Assembly: GCA_902826775.1 (NCBI GenBank)
Contig: CADEHE010000008.1
Location: forward strand, 62,001 to 126,000
From: an uncultured Pseudomonadota bacterium
GTDB lineage: Bacteria > Pseudomonadota > Gammaproteobacteria > Burkholderiales > JALYOK01
DNA: 64,000 nt
Direction of reading: 5' to 3'
Below the pieces are notes generated by a model, which had not been told where the DNA came from, made no database searches, and saw only the letters and a list, made by a program, of their open reading frames with translations. Positions 45,929 through 54,871 of this stretch are shown in pieces (position 1 is the stretch's first letter; each line of letters begins with the position of its first letter). The position numbers and the translations under genes are program-made.

Positions 45929-47065
45929 ATGGACAAAGAGTACGCAAGCAAATTCATGCACGAACTGCTGCGAGCGATGGTTGCGCGCAAGGGCTCGGAC
46001 TTGTTCATCACCGCGGGTTTTCCGCCGGCCATCAAGGTGGACGGCAAGATCGCGCCCGTGTCGAATCAGAGTCTAACGCCGGCGCATACCGAGATGCTCG
46101 CGCATGCAATCATGAACGAAAAGCAGGTGAAGGAGTTCTCCAACACCAACGAATGCAACTTCGCCATTAGCCCGCCCGGCATCGGCCGCTTCCGCGTAAA
46201 TTGCTTTGTCCAACAGGCGCGCACGGGGATGGTCTTGCGCACCATCACGACGAAAATTCCAACGTTCGACGAATTGGCGCTGCCGCCGATCTTAAAGGAC
46301 GTTGCGCTGGCTAAGCGTGGCATCGTAGTGCTGGTAGGCGCAACGGGTTCGGGCAAATCAACCACGCTGGCGGCGATGGTCGGTCACCGCAATGAGAACA
46401 GCCATGGCCATATCATTACGATCGAAGATCCGATCGAATACGTGCACGAGCACCGCAACTGCATCATCACGCAGCGCGAAGTCGGCGTCGATACCGAAAG
46501 CTGGCATCCCGCGCTGAAGAACACGCTGCGCCAGGCGCCGGACGTGATTTTGATCGGCGAGATCCGCGATCGTGAAACCATGGAGTACGCCATCGCGTTC
46601 GCCGAGACCGGACATCTTTGCATGTCTACGCTGCACGCCAACAGCGCTAACCAAGCCCTGGACCGGGTTATCAACTTTTTCCCAGAGGAACGGCGCGCTC
46701 AGCTGTTGATGGATCTATCGCTCAATTTGCGCGCGTTCGTGTCGCAGCGCTTGATTCCGAAAAAGGGCGGGAAGGGGCGCGCGGCAGCCATTGAGATCAT
46801 GCTGAATTCGCCGCTGATTTCCGACCTGATCTTCAAAGGCGAAGTGCACGAACTGAAGAGCGTCATGGCGAAATCGCGCGAGTTGGGCATGCAGACTTTC
46901 GACCAGCACTTGTTCGATCTGCACGAGGCCGGCATGATTTCCTACGAAGACGCCATGCGCAACGCCGATTCGGTCAATGACCTGCGTTTGCGCTTCAAGC
47001 TCGAGAGTAAAGTCGCGAAAGAGAAAGACCTCACCGCGGGGCTCGATCACCTGGAGATCGTGTAG
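45929..47065 (+). CDS. pilU: PilT-dependent retraction ATPase PilU
   Basis: 378-residue PilT paralogue that assists PilT in retraction. Walker A is GATGSGKSTTLA, with ITIEDPIEYVHEH, LIGEIRDRETMEYAI and GHLCMSTLHANSANQALDRV. It has the longer C-terminal tail usual for PilU (LRLRFKLESKVAKEKD). It follows pilT after a gap holding a possible small gene. Confidence 0.94.
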   Translation: MDKEYASKFMHELLRAMVARKGSDLFITAGFPPAIKVDGKIAPVSNQSLTPAHTEMLAHAIMNEKQVKEFSNTNECNFAISPPGIGRFRVNCFVQQARTGMVLRTITTKIPTFDELALPPILKDVALAKRGIVVLVGATGSGKSTTLAAMVGHRNENSHGHIITIEDPIEYVHEHRNCIITQREVGVDTESWHPALKNTLRQAPDVILIGEIRDRETMEYAIAFAETGHLCMSTLHANSANQALDRVINFFPEERRAQLLMDLSLNLRAFVSQRLIPKKGGKGRAAAIEIMLNSPLISDLIFKGEVHELKSVMAKSRELGMQTFDQHLFDLHEAGMISYEDAMRNADSVNDLRLRFKLESKVAKEKDLTAGLDHLEIV

Positions 47066-47093
47066 GCAAGCGGCTCGTCGCGGGCGCTCGTGT

Positions 47094-48269
47094 TCAATCA
47101 GCGCCGGTAGCTTGCTTTGTCTCGCCGCGATTACTGCCCGCGACGATTTCGTATGCGAACAACCGGCATTCGAGCGGGCCGTTGAATAGCGGCACGCGGC
47201 GCGAAGCGCGCAGTCCGATCAGCTTGGCCAACTCCAAATCGGCGCTGAAGATGTGCACGCGCCAGCCGGCAAAATTGCGTTTCAGCCAGTCGCCAAGGCG
47301 CGGGTAGAACTGCCGCATTGCGGCTTGATCGCTTTGCCGCACGCCGTACGGCGGGTTAATGAGCATGACGCCGGCAGGCGCGGGCGCAGTGAGCGTGAGC
47401 GCATCCGCGCATTGCAGACGTACTTTATGCGCCAAGCCCGCGGCCTCTAGATTGCGCTTGGCGCCGCGCAGCGCGGTGTTATTCTGATCGGTGCCGAAAA
47501 TCATCAACTCCGCATCTTCGCGCACTCCTTCACGCGCGGCGTCTCGGAGACGGCGCCACAAGCTCTGATCGAAGTCCGCGAGGCGGAAAAAGCCGAAATC
47601 GCGCTGCGCACCGGGTGCGATGAAGAGGGCCTGCTGCGCGGCTTCGATTAGGAGCGTGCCGCTGCCGCACATCGGATCGAGCAGGGGCTCGTGCGGTTTC
47701 CAGCCGGAAATACGCACGATGCCCGCGGCCAAAGTCTCCTTCATGGGGGCTTTTGCTTCGCCGCCGATGCGATAGCCGCGAGCGTGCAGCACTTCGCCGG
47801 ATGTGTCCAAGTACAGCGTGAACTGTTGTGCTTCGAAGAACCCCATGATGCGCACGTCGGGCATGCGCACGTCCACATTTGGGCGTTTGCCTGACGCTTG
47901 CCGAAAGCGATCGCAAACCGCGTCCTTGATGCGCAGAGTGATGAAGTCCAAGCTCTTCAGCGGCGCGCGCCGCGCGTTTACCGATACCGCGATGCTGCGG
48001 CTGACGTTGAACCATTGCGGCCATGGCAGCGCCAGCGTGCGTTCGTAGATGTCGCGTTCATCGCGGTACTCGCCTTGATATACGCGCAACAGCACGCGCA
48101 TCGCGATGCGGCTCCAAAGATTGATGCGATAGCAAAGCGCGCGATCTCCGGCGACGGCAACGCCGCCGGTTTGCTTGAGCGGGGCGCTTGCGCCGATCTC
48201 AGCCAGCTCCTGCGCCAATGCCTCCTCCAGTCCGCGCGCGCAGGTTACAAAATAGTACTGATTATCCAA
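47094..48269 (-). CDS. rlmL: 23S rRNA m2G methyltransferase, THUMP domain (RlmL N-terminal type)
   Basis: 391 residues. The N-terminal THUMP domain (about 45-155) is followed by an SAM-dependent methyltransferase with motif I PLLDPMCGSGTLLIEA and motif IV MLINPPYG, a guanine-N2 methylase signature. It corresponds to the RlmL half (m2G2445) of the enteric RlmKL fusion; the RlmK half is absent, as in many betaproteobacteria. It converges with pilU. Confidence 0.9.
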   Translation of the reverse strand: MDNQYYFVTCARGLEEALAQELAEIGASAPLKQTGGVAVAGDRALCYRINLWSRIAMRVLLRVYQGEYRDERDIYERTLALPWPQWFNVSRSIAVSVNARRAPLKSLDFITLRIKDAVCDRFRQASGKRPNVDVRMPDVRIMGFFEAQQFTLYLDTSGEVLHARGYRIGGEAKAPMKETLAAGIVRISGWKPHEPLLDPMCGSGTLLIEAAQQALFIAPGAQRDFGFFRLADFDQSLWRRLRDAAREGVREDAELMIFGTDQNNTALRGAKRNLEAAGLAHKVRLQCADALTLTAPAPAGVMLINPPYGVRQSDQAAMRQFYPRLGDWLKRNFAGWRVHIFSADLELAKLIGLRASRRVPLFNGPLECRLFAYEIVAGSNRGETKQATGAD

Positions 48270-48336
48270 TACTGATCATCCTATACATCGAAACAGTTCT
48301 TTGAATATAATTGGCAGACTTATACCATGATCTGTA
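48270..48336. other. AT-rich spacer upstream of the methyltransferase gene
   Basis: 67 bases of AT-rich DNA (atactgatcatcctatac, ttctttgaatataattgg) between the histidine kinase stop and the methyltransferase start. It may hold the promoter of the latter; no consensus pair is clear. Confidence 0.4.
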
Positions 48337-50508
48337 TCACGCAGCTGGTCTTGCTGCCAGCGGCAGTTCAAGCGTGATTTCCACGCCCGATTGATCGCTG
48401 CGATTGCGAGCGGACACGCGGGCGCCGTGGAACTCGGCGATCAAGCGCACGATGTAGAGTCCGAGGCCCAAGTGCGGTGCGCTGCCGCCGGCACCGTCCG
48501 CACGCATCGACACCATCGATTGGAACAGACGATCTTCGATCGCCTCGGGCAAAGGCGGCCCTTCGTTAGCCACGCGGAGCAGCGCGTTGCTATCCGCGTG
48601 CCGCAAACTCACTTCGATGGTGCTGCCGCGCGGGGCGAAGTCCACTGCGTTGCTGGCGAGTTTGTCGAGCAATTGTGCGATTAACTCTGGCGCGCCTTCG
48701 ATAGTCAGAGCTTCCGACGGCTTGCTCATGAGAAAACTATGGTTGGTATAGACGGTTGAGTAGCCGGCGACGCACCCGGCTACCACTTCGCCTAAGTCGA
48801 AGCGCTCCTTCTCCGCGCTTTGTAGCGCTTGCTCCAGGCGCGAAGCCTCGCCCATGCTGGTGACGATCGAATTCAGTCGCGCTAGACCGTCCTGCGCGCG
48901 GTCCATGTAGACTTTTGCTTCCCCCGGCAGGGGCTGCAAGCGCAAGTTGTCGAGCGAGGAGCGCACCACGGCTATCGGCGTGCGCAACTCATGCGACATC
49001 CTGCTTGCCATGCTCTCTAGGTACTTCGAATGCTCTGAGAGCTTAGTCAGCAGGCTGGAGAAACTGCGCGAAAGATCGCCGATCTCATCGCCCGCCGTGG
49101 AGCCGGTAATGAGTTGCTGCACACGCCCGTGCGAATCGACCGCCGCTTCGGCTTCGTCGCGCATGCGGCGGATGCGCGTTGAAAGGCGCGACGCGAACAA
49201 CAGCAGCGATCCAGCGCCGAGCACAAACACCGCGAGCGTGGTGGTAAACAAGCCTTCCAGCGCCTGCTTACGCAACGCCATAATTTCGTTGGTGGTCTCT
49301 TCCGCAAGCACGATGCCGGCGACTCGATCGCCGTCCCATATTGGGTGCGCAGCCGAGAGAATAACCGTGCTGCCGTCGCGCGTCTGACGCCAGCGGTTCA
49401 TCGGCTGTCCGCCGAGCGCCGCGGCCACTTCGGAGCCGAGCAGCTCGGAGGCGTCAGCGCGATCATCGATGAAATCGTCGTTAGGCTGCTTGAGCATCCG
49501 ATCGTAGGCGCGCCGCAGTGTCGCTTGCTTGACGATTTGCCAATAGCGTTGCAACACAGAAGTGGGGCGTTCTTGCACCGGTGGCGTGGTTGAGGGGCGC
49601 CGTAACGAGCCGGTTTGCGCCAGCACGTGGCGCGCGCCGTTGAGGACCCAGATGCGCGCGGTGCTACGCCCGAGTCCGCGCAAGATTTGCGCAACTTCGG
49701 TTTCCGGGATGCGGATGGTTAGAAGCTGATCTTCCCGCTCTGTGCCGGCAACGCCGAGCGAGCTTTCTATGGCGCCGCTGGCTGCATCGTCGACATCGAC
49801 GACTTCAAAGCTGAACTTGCGGCCGATACGGGCGAGTGGGATGCGCATTTCCAGCAAATAGCCGCCCGGTTCCAGCGCGACCACGGCCTCTACTTCAGCA
49901 TCCGGCGCCATCACTCCTTGGGCGGAGGCATCCACAGCGTAGACCGGTAGCTTGCCGGAGTCGCCGACCGCCACCAAGTAGCGCTGGAAGGCGCCGTTTG
50001 GCGTTACCCATGCTAGACGCACATGATCGAAGAAATTTGGCGCGATGCTCTCGCTCTTGCGCCACACCACGCGATCGTCGCGCACGCGAAATAGCACGTA
50101 GAGATACTGTCCGTAGCGTCCCAACTGCGGTGTGACCGAGCACGTCGCGCCATACATAGTGCTGAGCGGGTGATGCGACGATGTTAAGCGCGGCACCACT
50201 GGGTCGGGATGCGGCCAGTCGTCGGTGCCGCCATCCAGGCGGATCGCCGCGACCAATGGCGGCACCACGATGCCAACATCGCTGGCATTGGCGCGGGCGC
50301 CTGGCGCGGAGGCTTCGAACAGCTGGGGCCGGTCGTGCAGCGCGGTGGCCACGGCACGCGCCGTGCCCATCAAGGCGCGCTCTTGCCCCTCGCGCTGAAA
50401 CGTTTCGATCTGGCGGATGTATTCATAGCCGATCAATGGAATCGCCAGCAGCACCAGCGAGAGTACGAACACTTTGCTCCGGATCCCAGGTGAGAACAGC
50501 GAGCGCAT
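48337..50508 (-). CDS. pdsS: Histidine kinase resembling the proteobacterial dedicated sortase system kinase
   Basis: 723 residues. One membrane helix at 12-29, a large periplasmic region (30-415) that includes a possible carbohydrate-binding-like part (DDWPHPDPVVPRL; LYVLFRVRDDRVVWRKS), a second helix at 422-440, a HAMP linker, and a HisKA domain with His506 in MSHELRTPIAVVRSSLDNLR. The ATPase core follows (LLDKLASNAVDFAPRG; HLGLGLYIVRLIAEFHG). Layout and length fit the kinase family named for a marine proteobacterial sortase system (PdsS), but no sortase or LPXTG protein is seen here. The family name is recalled, not searched. Confidence 0.6.
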   Translation of the reverse strand: MRSLFSPGIRSKVFVLSLVLLAIPLIGYEYIRQIETFQREGQERALMGTARAVATALHDRPQLFEASAPGARANASDVGIVVPPLVAAIRLDGGTDDWPHPDPVVPRLTSSHHPLSTMYGATCSVTPQLGRYGQYLYVLFRVRDDRVVWRKSESIAPNFFDHVRLAWVTPNGAFQRYLVAVGDSGKLPVYAVDASAQGVMAPDAEVEAVVALEPGGYLLEMRIPLARIGRKFSFEVVDVDDAASGAIESSLGVAGTEREDQLLTIRIPETEVAQILRGLGRSTARIWVLNGARHVLAQTGSLRRPSTTPPVQERPTSVLQRYWQIVKQATLRRAYDRMLKQPNDDFIDDRADASELLGSEVAAALGGQPMNRWRQTRDGSTVILSAAHPIWDGDRVAGIVLAEETTNEIMALRKQALEGLFTTTLAVFVLGAGSLLLFASRLSTRIRRMRDEAEAAVDSHGRVQQLITGSTAGDEIGDLSRSFSSLLTKLSEHSKYLESMASRMSHELRTPIAVVRSSLDNLRLQPLPGEAKVYMDRAQDGLARLNSIVTSMGEASRLEQALQSAEKERFDLGEVVAGCVAGYSTVYTNHSFLMSKPSEALTIEGAPELIAQLLDKLASNAVDFAPRGSTIEVSLRHADSNALLRVANEGPPLPEAIEDRLFQSMVSMRADGAGGSAPHLGLGLYIVRLIAEFHGARVSARNRSDQSGVEITLELPLAARPAA

Positions 50509-50599
50509 AGCCTCTATATTCTGAGCGAGCGGCGAAAATACGGCTGGTCAAGTCGGCGCCCCGCCCCTGCTCCGAGGAGCAGGAGCGCACGTCGAAGAT

Positions 50600-51289
50600 C
50601 TATTGTGCCTTCCAGCGGTAGCCCATGCCGTAGACCGTTTCGACTTGATCGAAGGCGGCGTCGGCCTGCATGAATTTCTTGCGGATGCGCTTGATGTGCG
50701 AAGTGATGGTGCTGTCGTCCACGACCACGTTGGCTTCCTGCATTAGCTGATCGCGATTCTTCACATGCCCTGGAAACTTCGCCAGCGCGTGCACCATCCA
50801 GAATTCGGTAAGCGTCAACTCGACGGCATTGGTTTTCCAGGTTGCCACGAAACGCTTCAGATCGAGCATGAGATCACCGCGTTCGATGATTTCCTCAGCA
50901 CCTTCAGTGGCGGCCAGGGCGTCACTGCGGCGAAATAGCGCCGCGATGCGAGCAAGCAGGTGCGGCAAACTGATGTCCTTGGTCAAGTAGTCGTCCGCAC
51001 CCAGGCGCAGGCCGGAGACGATGTCGAAATCGCTGTCACGCGCGGTGAGGAAGATGATAGGCAGTTGCTCTGACCGCGCACGCAGCTCGCGGCATAGAGC
51101 GAATCCGCCGTCGACTTCGGCGCCGAGCCCGACGTCAATGATTGCTAGATCGGGAAGCCGCACTTTGAATGAAGACATCGCGTCCAGCCGGGAAGGATAG
51201 GCGTGCACCTCATAGCCCTGGCGGCGCAAAACGTCTGCATAATTCTCGCGGATGGCGGGTTCGTCTTCTACGATGGCGATGCGCCGCAC
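50600..51289 (-). CDS. pdsR: OmpR-family response regulator paired with the kinase (PdsR-like)
   Basis: 229 residues from the GTG at 51289, where AGGGAGG stands five bases upstream. Receiver domain: RRIAIVEDEPAIREN, phospho-Asp in LAIIDVGLGAEVDGGF, LTARDSDFD and LTKDISLP. The C-terminal winged helix (LTLTEFWMVHALAKFPGHVKNRDQL; TITSHIKRIRKKF; VYGMGYRWKAQ) is OmpR-like. It precedes the kinase gene by 91 bases on the same strand, so they form one two-component system. The sequence resembles the response regulator of the dedicated sortase system. Confidence 0.65.
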   Translation of the reverse strand: MRRIAIVEDEPAIRENYADVLRRQGYEVHAYPSRLDAMSSFKVRLPDLAIIDVGLGAEVDGGFALCRELRARSEQLPIIFLTARDSDFDIVSGLRLGADDYLTKDISLPHLLARIAALFRRSDALAATEGAEEIIERGDLMLDLKRFVATWKTNAVELTLTEFWMVHALAKFPGHVKNRDQLMQEANVVVDDSTITSHIKRIRKKFMQADAAFDQVETVYGMGYRWKAQ

Positions 51290-51509
51290 GGCGGCCTCCC
51301 TTACACTTGGAATAATCAAGGATATCTGCAGGTCGGCGCAAATATAGCACCGCCCCTCTGGTGCTTAGGCGTCACTGTGCAGTTGCCATCGTTTTGCCAC
51401 AATTCATGAGCGCTTTGCAGGCACGCATCTCGCTTTCCGACATCCCGAGCAGTCAAATTGGTACCGTTGGTCGAACCCGCCACAGGAACAAAACCGGAGA
51501 GTTGAGTTT

Positions 51510-51656
51510 ATGCAGCAAGAGGCCGCATCCCTAGATCGTCAAGTATTGCTGGATTTCGTCAAAACGCTGGGCGCGAGTTTCGCGGTCGGGTTGGCGTGGA
51601 GCATCGCCATGGCGCTCTTGGTTGTGGCGCTGGCGGCCAGTGCCGGGGCAGGTTAG
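51510..51656 (+). CDS. Small single-helix membrane protein
   Basis: A 48-codon frame: a polar N-terminus (MQQEAASLDRQVLLDFVKTLG) and one hydrophobic helix (FAVGLAWSIAMALLVVALAA). GGAG lies about 12 bases before the ATG. It is divergent from the response regulator gene and converges with hemJ, sharing the last bases of the stop codons. The regular amphipathic-then-hydrophobic pattern supports a real gene; function unknown. Confidence 0.5.
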   Translation: MQQEAASLDRQVLLDFVKTLGASFAVGLAWSIAMALLVVALAASAGAG

Positions 51657-52066
51657 AACGGCTTCACGATCACCAGTATCACCACCGCAAACAAGATCAC
51701 TACCGGCAATTCGTTGAACCAGCGGTAGTAGACATGCCCGCGCCGGTTGCGGTCGTGCTTAAAATCTCTTACCAATTTGCCGCAATAGAGATGGTAGACA
51801 ATCAACAGCGCCACGAGCGCGAGCTTGGCGTGCATCCAGCCGCCGGAGATGCCATAACCCAGCCACAGCCATAACCCGAAGGCTAAGGTGAGTATCGCTC
51901 CGGGTGTCATGATGCCGTAGAAGAGCTTGCGCTCCATGATCTTGAATCGCTCGATGCTCACTTCGTCCTGTGCCGTTGAGTGATAGACGAACAGGCGCGG
52001 CAGATAGAACAGGCCGGCAAACCAAGTCACCATGAACACCACATGCAGCGACTTCACCCACAACAT
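51653..52066 (-). CDS. hemJ: Protoporphyrinogen IX oxidase HemJ
   Basis: 137-residue four-helix membrane protein of the UPF0093/HemJ family, which oxidises protoporphyrinogen to protoporphyrin in haem synthesis. It has the conserved LHVVFMVTWFAGLFYLPRLFVYH with the haem-ligand-type His, ERKLFYGIMTPGAI, and WMHAKLALV. Standard length. An 80-base AT-rich spacer separates it from the ABC exporter genes. Confidence 0.9.
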   Translation of the reverse strand: MLWVKSLHVVFMVTWFAGLFYLPRLFVYHSTAQDEVSIERFKIMERKLFYGIMTPGAILTLAFGLWLWLGYGISGGWMHAKLALVALLIVYHLYCGKLVRDFKHDRNRRGHVYYRWFNELPVVILFAVVILVIVKPF

Positions 52067-52146
52067 CTACATACTCCTGAAAGGATAACTCAGAAAATAA
52101 TATTTGAAGCCATTTAACAGTATTAGATGGCTATAGTATTGCATCG
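52067..52146. other. AT-rich spacer before hemJ
   Basis: 80 bases of AT-rich DNA (ataatatttgaagccattt, gctatagtattgc) between the ABC permease stop and the hemJ start. No hairpin with a T run on either strand was found. Confidence 0.4.
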
Positions 52147-52974
52147 TCATTGCAGCAGGCGCCGCCGCATGATGCTCAGCGCGATGCAAAACCCGGTTGC
52201 ACCATAGACGAGCAAGATCGCCACGTGCGCAGGCCAGCGCGCCGGGACTTCGCCATAGATGAGCGGACGCACCAGTTCGACCGCATGGGTGAGCGGCAAG
52301 ACTTGGGCGACTGCTTGCATGGCCTCGGGGAGCTGGGATGGCGGAAAGAACACGCCGCACAGCAAGCTCATCGGCGTCATGATGAGCGTCATGTAGAACA
52401 TGAAAAAATCGAAGCTGGGTGAAAGCGCCGTCATAACCAGCGCCATGCCGGCGAAGCAAATCCCGATCAAGAACGTGAGCGGAATAATCCAAAGGCTCAG
52501 CGGCGAATGCGTGAGCCCGAGCAGCCAGATCACCGCCAATATCGCCGTGCCGGACAGAAACGCTTTGCTCGCCGCCCATAAGAGTTCGCCCAAGACGATA
52601 TCGTCGAGCGTCATCGGCGCGTTCAGAATGGCATCCCACGTACGTTGCATCTGCATGCGCGCGAAAGCGGAGTAGAGCGCTTCAAAGCTGGCGCTGTTCA
52701 TTGTGCTAAAGCAAACCGTGCCGCCCGCTAGAAAGTTGATGTAGCGCACACCATCGACTTGTGGCAACAGCGCGCCCAAGCCGAAACCAAGGCCCAGCAT
52801 ATAGAACATCGGGTCGGCCAAGTGCCCGGTCATGGACGGCAGCGCATGCTTGCGCCACACTAAGAAATTGCGCCGCCATGCTTGCAGCGCGCGCAGGCTG
52901 AGCGCCGGCGGGCGCCAATCTCTGGCGGGGGAGGCAGGTGGGCGCGTGCTCGCGGCGCTATACGGTTTGCTCAT
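52147..52974 (-). CDS. ABC-2 exporter permease (NodJ-like)
   Basis: 275 residues with about six membrane helices (MFYMLGLGFGLGALLP, AILAVIWLLGLTHSPLSLWIIPLTFLIG, MTPMSLLCGVFFPPSQLPE, AILLVYGATGFCIALS). The TFLIGICFAGMALVMTAL and FSTMNSASFEALYSAFARM stretches are those of the NodJ/DrrB-type ABC-2 family. Its ATPase gene ends 30 bases upstream. Homologues are widespread outside nodulation, so the substrate is open. Confidence 0.88.
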   Translation of the reverse strand: MSKPYSAASTRPPASPARDWRPPALSLRALQAWRRNFLVWRKHALPSMTGHLADPMFYMLGLGFGLGALLPQVDGVRYINFLAGGTVCFSTMNSASFEALYSAFARMQMQRTWDAILNAPMTLDDIVLGELLWAASKAFLSGTAILAVIWLLGLTHSPLSLWIIPLTFLIGICFAGMALVMTALSPSFDFFMFYMTLIMTPMSLLCGVFFPPSQLPEAMQAVAQVLPLTHAVELVRPLIYGEVPARWPAHVAILLVYGATGFCIALSIMRRRLLQ

Positions 52975-53004
52975 GCTCGGATCGACACCTTCACACGGGG
53001 CCTA

Positions 53005-53916
53005 TCAGTCGCGCAACTCGCGACCGGTCAATTTGAGAAACAAGTCTTCTAAGTTTGCCGGGCGGCGCAAGTAGCGCAACTCCCCGCGCTGCTGCAGGGT
53101 GGACACCAGAGCACTCGCATCGGCGCTGTAGCAAAACGCCGTTTCGCCGGTAAGCTCGGCGCGCGCGGCTAGAGGCGCGCCGTGTGATTCAAACCAGAGT
53201 TGCACGCCGTCCCCGAACACTTCGACCACTTCCGGCTCGATATGCTGCGCGACCAACTCGCGCGGCTTGCCTTGGGCAATGACGCGGCCGGCATCCATGA
53301 TGATCAGCCGATGGGCGAGGCGTTCGGCTTCCTCCATGAAGTGCGTCGTCAACAGTATCGTCTTGCCCTGGTTGAGCAAGCGCCGCAACCGCTCCCACAA
53401 CAAGTGCCGCGCTTGCGGATCGAGACCGGTGGTCGGTTCATCGAGGAAAAGCAAGTCCGGATCGTTGACCAGCGCACGGGCTAACGTCAAGCGCCGTTTC
53501 ATGCCGCCCGAAAGCGTCTGTATGCGCGCCTCGGCGCGCTCCGTTAGCTGGGCAAAATCGAGCAGCTCTGGCAAGCGTTGCTTGATGGCTGCGTCGCTCA
53601 AGCCGAAGTAGCGGCCGAATACCATGATGTTCTCGCGCACGGTGAAATCGGGGTCGAGGTTGTCAAACTGCGGCACCACGCCCACGCGTTGGCGCGCTTC
53701 GCGCGCGCGCTGAGGCACCGGCAGCCCCAGTAGTTCGATAGATCCGCGCTCCGGTTCGCTCAAGCCAAGCAGGCAGCGTAAAGTGGTCGTCTTGCCGGCA
53801 CCGTTCGGTCCGAGCAGAGCGAAACACTCGCCGCGTTCCAGGGCGAACGACACGCCGTTCACTACTTCGCGCCCGCCGAACGACTTGTGCAAATCGGCAA
53901 CGGCTAGAACCGGCAT
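53005..53916 (-). CDS. ABC exporter ATP-binding protein (NodI-like)
   Basis: 303 residues from the ATG at 53916 ([15 protein letters not shown]). Walker [12 protein letters not shown], signature [15 protein letters not shown], Walker [13 protein letters not shown], and a C-terminal regulatory extension. It partners the NodJ-like permease downstream. The start overlaps the hydrolase stop by 13 bases, so the hydrolase, ATPase and permease are likely one transcript. Confidence 0.9.
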   Translation of the reverse strand: MPVLAVADLHKSFGGREVVNGVSFALERGECFALLGPNGAGKTTTLRCLLGLSEPERGSIELLGLPVPQRAREARQRVGVVPQFDNLDPDFTVRENIMVFGRYFGLSDAAIKQRLPELLDFAQLTERAEARIQTLSGGMKRRLTLARALVNDPDLLFLDEPTTGLDPQARHLLWERLRRLLNQGKTILLTTHFMEEAERLAHRLIIMDAGRVIAQGKPRELVAQHIEPEVVEVFGDGVQLWFESHGAPLAARAELTGETAFCYSADASALVSTLQQRGELRYLRRPANLEDLFLKLTGRELRD

Positions 53917-54515
53917 GCGCTCGTGACGAGTTGGCGAATGATCTGCAAGCGGCGATGGAAAAAATGATCCGCGCCAGGCACCAGCGCGATGGGCAAGTTC
54001 TGCGGCCGCGCCCATTCCAACACCGCGGCGAGCGGCACGGTGTCGTCGACTTCGCCATGGATGACCAGCGTATTGGCCGGGACCTGCGCGACTTCAAAGC
54101 GATTGACGGCCGGCGCCACCAGCACCATTTGCTTTGCGCTTATGCGTTGGGCGACGCGCGTTTGCACATAGCAGCCGAAGGAAAATCCCGCGAGAAACAC
54201 CGGCAGCGGCCCTTGCTCGCTTTGCGCGTGCTGGGCGAGCAAAAGCATGTCTTCGGTTTCGCCGATGCCGTGGTCGTGCTCGCCTTCGCTGGCGCCGACG
54301 CCGCGAAAGTTCATCCGGTACGCCGCGCAATCGAGATCGTTGAACGCGTAAACCAGTGTTTGCACGACTTTATTGTCCATCGTGCCGCCGTACAGCGGGT
54401 GCGGGTGCGCGATCAAGGCGATTGCGCGCGCGGCAGCTTTGGGCCGATCGAGCGCACACTCAAGACGCCCGGCAACGCCGGTCAAGGAAAAAGTGTTGCG
54501 CCGCTCTGGGATCAA
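53904..54515 (-). CDS. Alpha/beta hydrolase (YsgA/CocE-like small serine hydrolase)
   Basis: 203 residues. The nucleophile elbow is [10 protein letters not shown] (GxSxG), with an oxyanion region at [15 protein letters not shown], an Asp in [10 protein letters not shown] and a His in GADHFFHR. This HPHP...GGTMDNKVV pattern is that of a widespread small proteobacterial hydrolase family of unknown substrate. It ends inside the start of the exporter ATPase gene. Confidence 0.85.
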   Translation of the reverse strand: MIPERRNTFSLTGVAGRLECALDRPKAAARAIALIAHPHPLYGGTMDNKVVQTLVYAFNDLDCAAYRMNFRGVGASEGEHDHGIGETEDMLLLAQHAQSEQGPLPVFLAGFSFGCYVQTRVAQRISAKQMVLVAPAVNRFEVAQVPANTLVIHGEVDDTVPLAAVLEWARPQNLPIALVPGADHFFHRRLQIIRQLVTSACRF

Positions 54516-54541
54516 CGTTTCGAATCGATGCGCCTAACGCA

Positions 54542-54850
54542 TCAAATCTTCAGCCGCGCGACCACGCGCTCGTTTACCAGATGCTCATCGATAATCTCGT
54601 CGATGTCATCTTTGTCCACATAGCTGTACCACACGCCCTGCGGATAAATCGCGATAACCGGACCTTCCTTGCAACGATCCATGCAGCCGGCGTTATTGAC
54701 GCGCGCCTTGCCCGGCCCGCTCAAACCGAGTTCTTTGATGCGCTTCTTGGCGTAGTCGCGCAGTTCTTGCGCACCGGCGTCGTTGCAGCACTGCTCGCCG
54801 TTTTGGCGCTGATTGACGCAGAAGAAGACGTGATGTCGATAGTAGTTCAC
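54542..54850 (-). CDS. Thioredoxin-like [2Fe-2S] ferredoxin
   Basis: 102 residues. Four ligand cysteines are recognisable: HVFFCVNQR, GEQCC, and NNAGCMDRCKEGP, the pattern of the thioredoxin-fold ferredoxins (like Aquifex Fd4). Start MNYYRHHVFFC. It may carry electrons in a reductase or Fe-S context. It lies 26 bases upstream of the hydrolase gene on the same strand. Confidence 0.9.
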   Translation of the reverse strand: MNYYRHHVFFCVNQRQNGEQCCNDAGAQELRDYAKKRIKELGLSGPGKARVNNAGCMDRCKEGPVIAIYPQGVWYSYVDKDDIDEIIDEHLVNERVVARLKI

Positions 54851-54871
54851 AAAAAAATTATACCTGTTCGT

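Noticed and set aside
52147..53916. Nodulation factor exporter NodIJ proper
   Set aside because: The ABC pair is of NodIJ type, but no nod genes are present and such pairs are common in non-symbiotic bacteria.
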